NCBI GenBank assembly: GCA_035545535.1
Contig: DASZYF010000019.1
Span: forward strand, 1 to 16,885
DNA: 16,885 nt
Direction: 5' to 3'
Source of the DNA: DASZYF01 sp035545535
GTDB taxonomy: Bacteria; Actinomycetota; Actinomycetes; Mycobacteriales; CAJCIY01
Below are positions 15,848 to 16,885 of the stretch, one piece after another. The first letter of the stretch is position 1; every line of letters starts with the position of its first letter. Below the pieces are notes generated by a model. It was not told the origin of the DNA, did not search any database, and worked only from the letters and a program-made list of their open reading frames with translations. Both the position numbers and the translations under genes were made by a program.

Positions 15848-16885
15848 TCAGGTGCGCGGATCGGCCGGGCCGCGGGCGAGTCGTGGCCGGATCGTCAGCA
15901 AAGCGCTGCTCAGCAGTCCGGCCAGCACCAACGCCACCGCGGCGAGCGGCGTCGCGGGCTCGGTTCCGGTGGCCGCGAGGCCGTGCGGAGCATGCGCGGT
16001 CGGCCGTGCCGCTGAGGGCGATGCGGGCGGGTTTGGGTGCGTCGCTGCCTTTGGGACGAGGTCGGCGTAGATCGCGGTCTCCAGGTAGTCGTTCTCCTGC
16101 GCGTCGCCGCTGCCGGGCGCCAGCTTCGCCCCCTCGGCGCGCAACGCCGCGCGGTCGGCGTCGGGCGCGACCCACGGCGTGAGCGCGAGGAACTGGGGCT
16201 TGTCGCCCGCGTACACGCCGTCGGCCCGCACGTCTTCGGCTTGCAGCGCCGCGTCCCCGACGTAGTGCTGCGGAGGGCGGCGCGCGCCGCGCTGCAAGAT
16301 CGCGCTCTGCCCGTCGAACGCCAGGTCCGCGAGGTTGCCGACCATCATCGGGTTGACGGCGTAGCGGAAGTGCACGGTCGGATCAGCGACGGCGCGCCAC
16401 GCGGAGCTCATCCACTCCAGCGGCTGCCACGGGTCCTCGCTCGCCGGACCGGTCCACCGCCCGGGGTTGGCGTCGGGCTGCAGCAACACGTCGGCACCGA
16501 GGTGGTCGAGGCAGGCCATCCAGGCCTTCGCGGTGTCGGCGCACGGCTGCAGGTCAGGCGAACGGGCGCCGAACGGATAGCCGAACGTGAACGCCGGGAG
16601 GCTGATGCCGATGCCGAGGCGCCAGCCCGCGATCGTCACCGGCTGCGCGTTGGCGACCGCGGCCGCACCCGTGCTCGGTCCCGGGTCGAGCGCGAGCAGC
16701 GTCGCCTCGGTGTCGGTGAGCGGCACCTTCTCCGTGCGGGACAACAGGTTGCGCATGCCGTCGGGCGCGCTCGGATGCAGGTCGGTCGGGCCCCACACGT
16801 AGGCGGTGTTCGTGACGCGCGGCGTCGTCGCGACGTAAGCGGTGCCCGGCTCGCTCGGGTCGCCGTAGAGCGCGACCTCGGCGGG
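15848..16885 (-). CDS. Exported protein with nitrilase-like domain and C-terminal LAATG sorting signal, N-terminus cut
   Basis: 345 residues are visible; the frame is open to the window edge, so the start and any signal peptide are missing. The C-terminus has LAATG (residues 303-307), a hydrophobic segment (about 314-332) and an Arg-rich tail (RPRLARG). This is the layout of a cell-wall sorting signal, and LAxTG is the class E sortase motif of actinobacteria. A Pro/Ala/His-rich linker precedes it. The main part weakly recalls the carbon-nitrogen hydrolase fold: NTAYVWGP, TEKVPLTDTE (possible catalytic-lysine region), LGIGISLPAF where the nucleophilic cysteine would fall but a serine is found (residue 95), HLGADVLLQPDANP, and SSAWRAVADPTVHFRYAVNP with a following FDGQSAIL. 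The fold is inferred by eye; activity is doubtful. The lipoprotein gene follows 80 bases later. Confidence 0.7.
   Translation of the reverse strand, partial: PAEVALYGDPSEPGTAYVATTPRVTNTAYVWGPTDLHPSAPDGMRNLLSRTEKVPLTDTEATLLALDPGPSTGAAAVANAQPVTIAGWRLGIGISLPAFTFGYPFGARSPDLQPCADTAKAWMACLDHLGADVLLQPDANPGRWTGPASEDPWQPLEWMSSAWRAVADPTVHFRYAVNPMMVGNLADLAFDGQSAILQRGARRPPQHYVGDAALQAEDVRADGVYAGDKPQFLALTPWVAPDADRAALRAEGAKLAPGSGDAQENDYLETAIYADLVPKAATHPNPPASPSAARPTAHAPHGLAATGTEPATPLAAVALVLAGLLSSALLTIRPRLARGPADPRT

Noticed and set aside
14322..16070. 582-codon plus-strand open frame over the M20, lipoprotein and nitrilase-like genes
   Set aside because: It is antisense to three genes that have clear signatures. 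The product is Arg/Gly/Ala-biased and without motifs.

Overview
The window is a compact, very GC-rich actinobacterial chromosome segment with no mobile elements, RNA genes or CRISPR arrays that I can see. The actinobacterial assignment rests on mshC (mycothiol biosynthesis), an F420-dependent (Rv3520c-type) oxidoreductase, a PAC2 protein, the DUF3090 / SCO1664-type / MSMEG_4193-type gene trio, frequent GTG starts and many apparent leaderless promoters. I cannot name the genus. Fifteen protein genes fill almost all of the sequence; no gene-free stretch exceeds about 160 bases.

Layout. (1) 1-1504, minus: membrane polyprenyl-phosphate sugar-phosphate transferase, cut by the window edge just before its C-terminus, with an operator-like inverted repeat upstream. 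(2) 1661-2332 minus (HAD phosphatase) diverges from 2413-2868 plus (universal stress protein) and 2938-3789 plus (PAC2). (3) 3793-7596 minus: full-length cobalamin-dependent methionine synthase, metH, convergent with PAC2. (4) 7645-12010, minus, transcribed in the order F420-dependent oxidoreductase, histidine phosphatase, DUF3090 protein, kinase-like SCO1664-type protein, mshC. The last three before mshC form a conserved actinobacterial trio of unknown function. (5) 12093-13265 plus: an aldo/keto reductase-fold protein whose four catalytic positions all look substituted, then a small DUF5703 protein. (6) 13262-14581 minus: M20 metallo-hydrolase, whose stop codon overlaps that of DUF5703. (7) 14637-15767 minus: lipoprotein. 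(8) 15848-16885 minus: N-terminally cut exported protein with a nitrilase-like domain and a C-terminal LAATG sorting signal.

How they fit together. Block 4 joins low-molecular-weight thiol synthesis (mshC) to an F420 oxidoreductase and to the trio of phosphatase, zinc-ribbon-like protein and kinase-like protein, suggesting a linked redox or inositol/phosphate pathway. MetH sits immediately downstream and uses sulfur-containing one-carbon chemistry. The flanks concern the cell envelope: an exopolysaccharide initiator at one end, a lipoprotein and a cell-wall-anchored protein at the other.

The most interesting signals are the uncharacterised trio linked to mshC, the aldo/keto reductase pseudoenzyme, the 13-bp perfect inverted repeat that encloses the M20 promoter and start codon, the repeated TANNNT-N6-8-start leaderless architecture, the Escherichia coli-type MetH, and the LAATG-anchored nitrilase-like protein.
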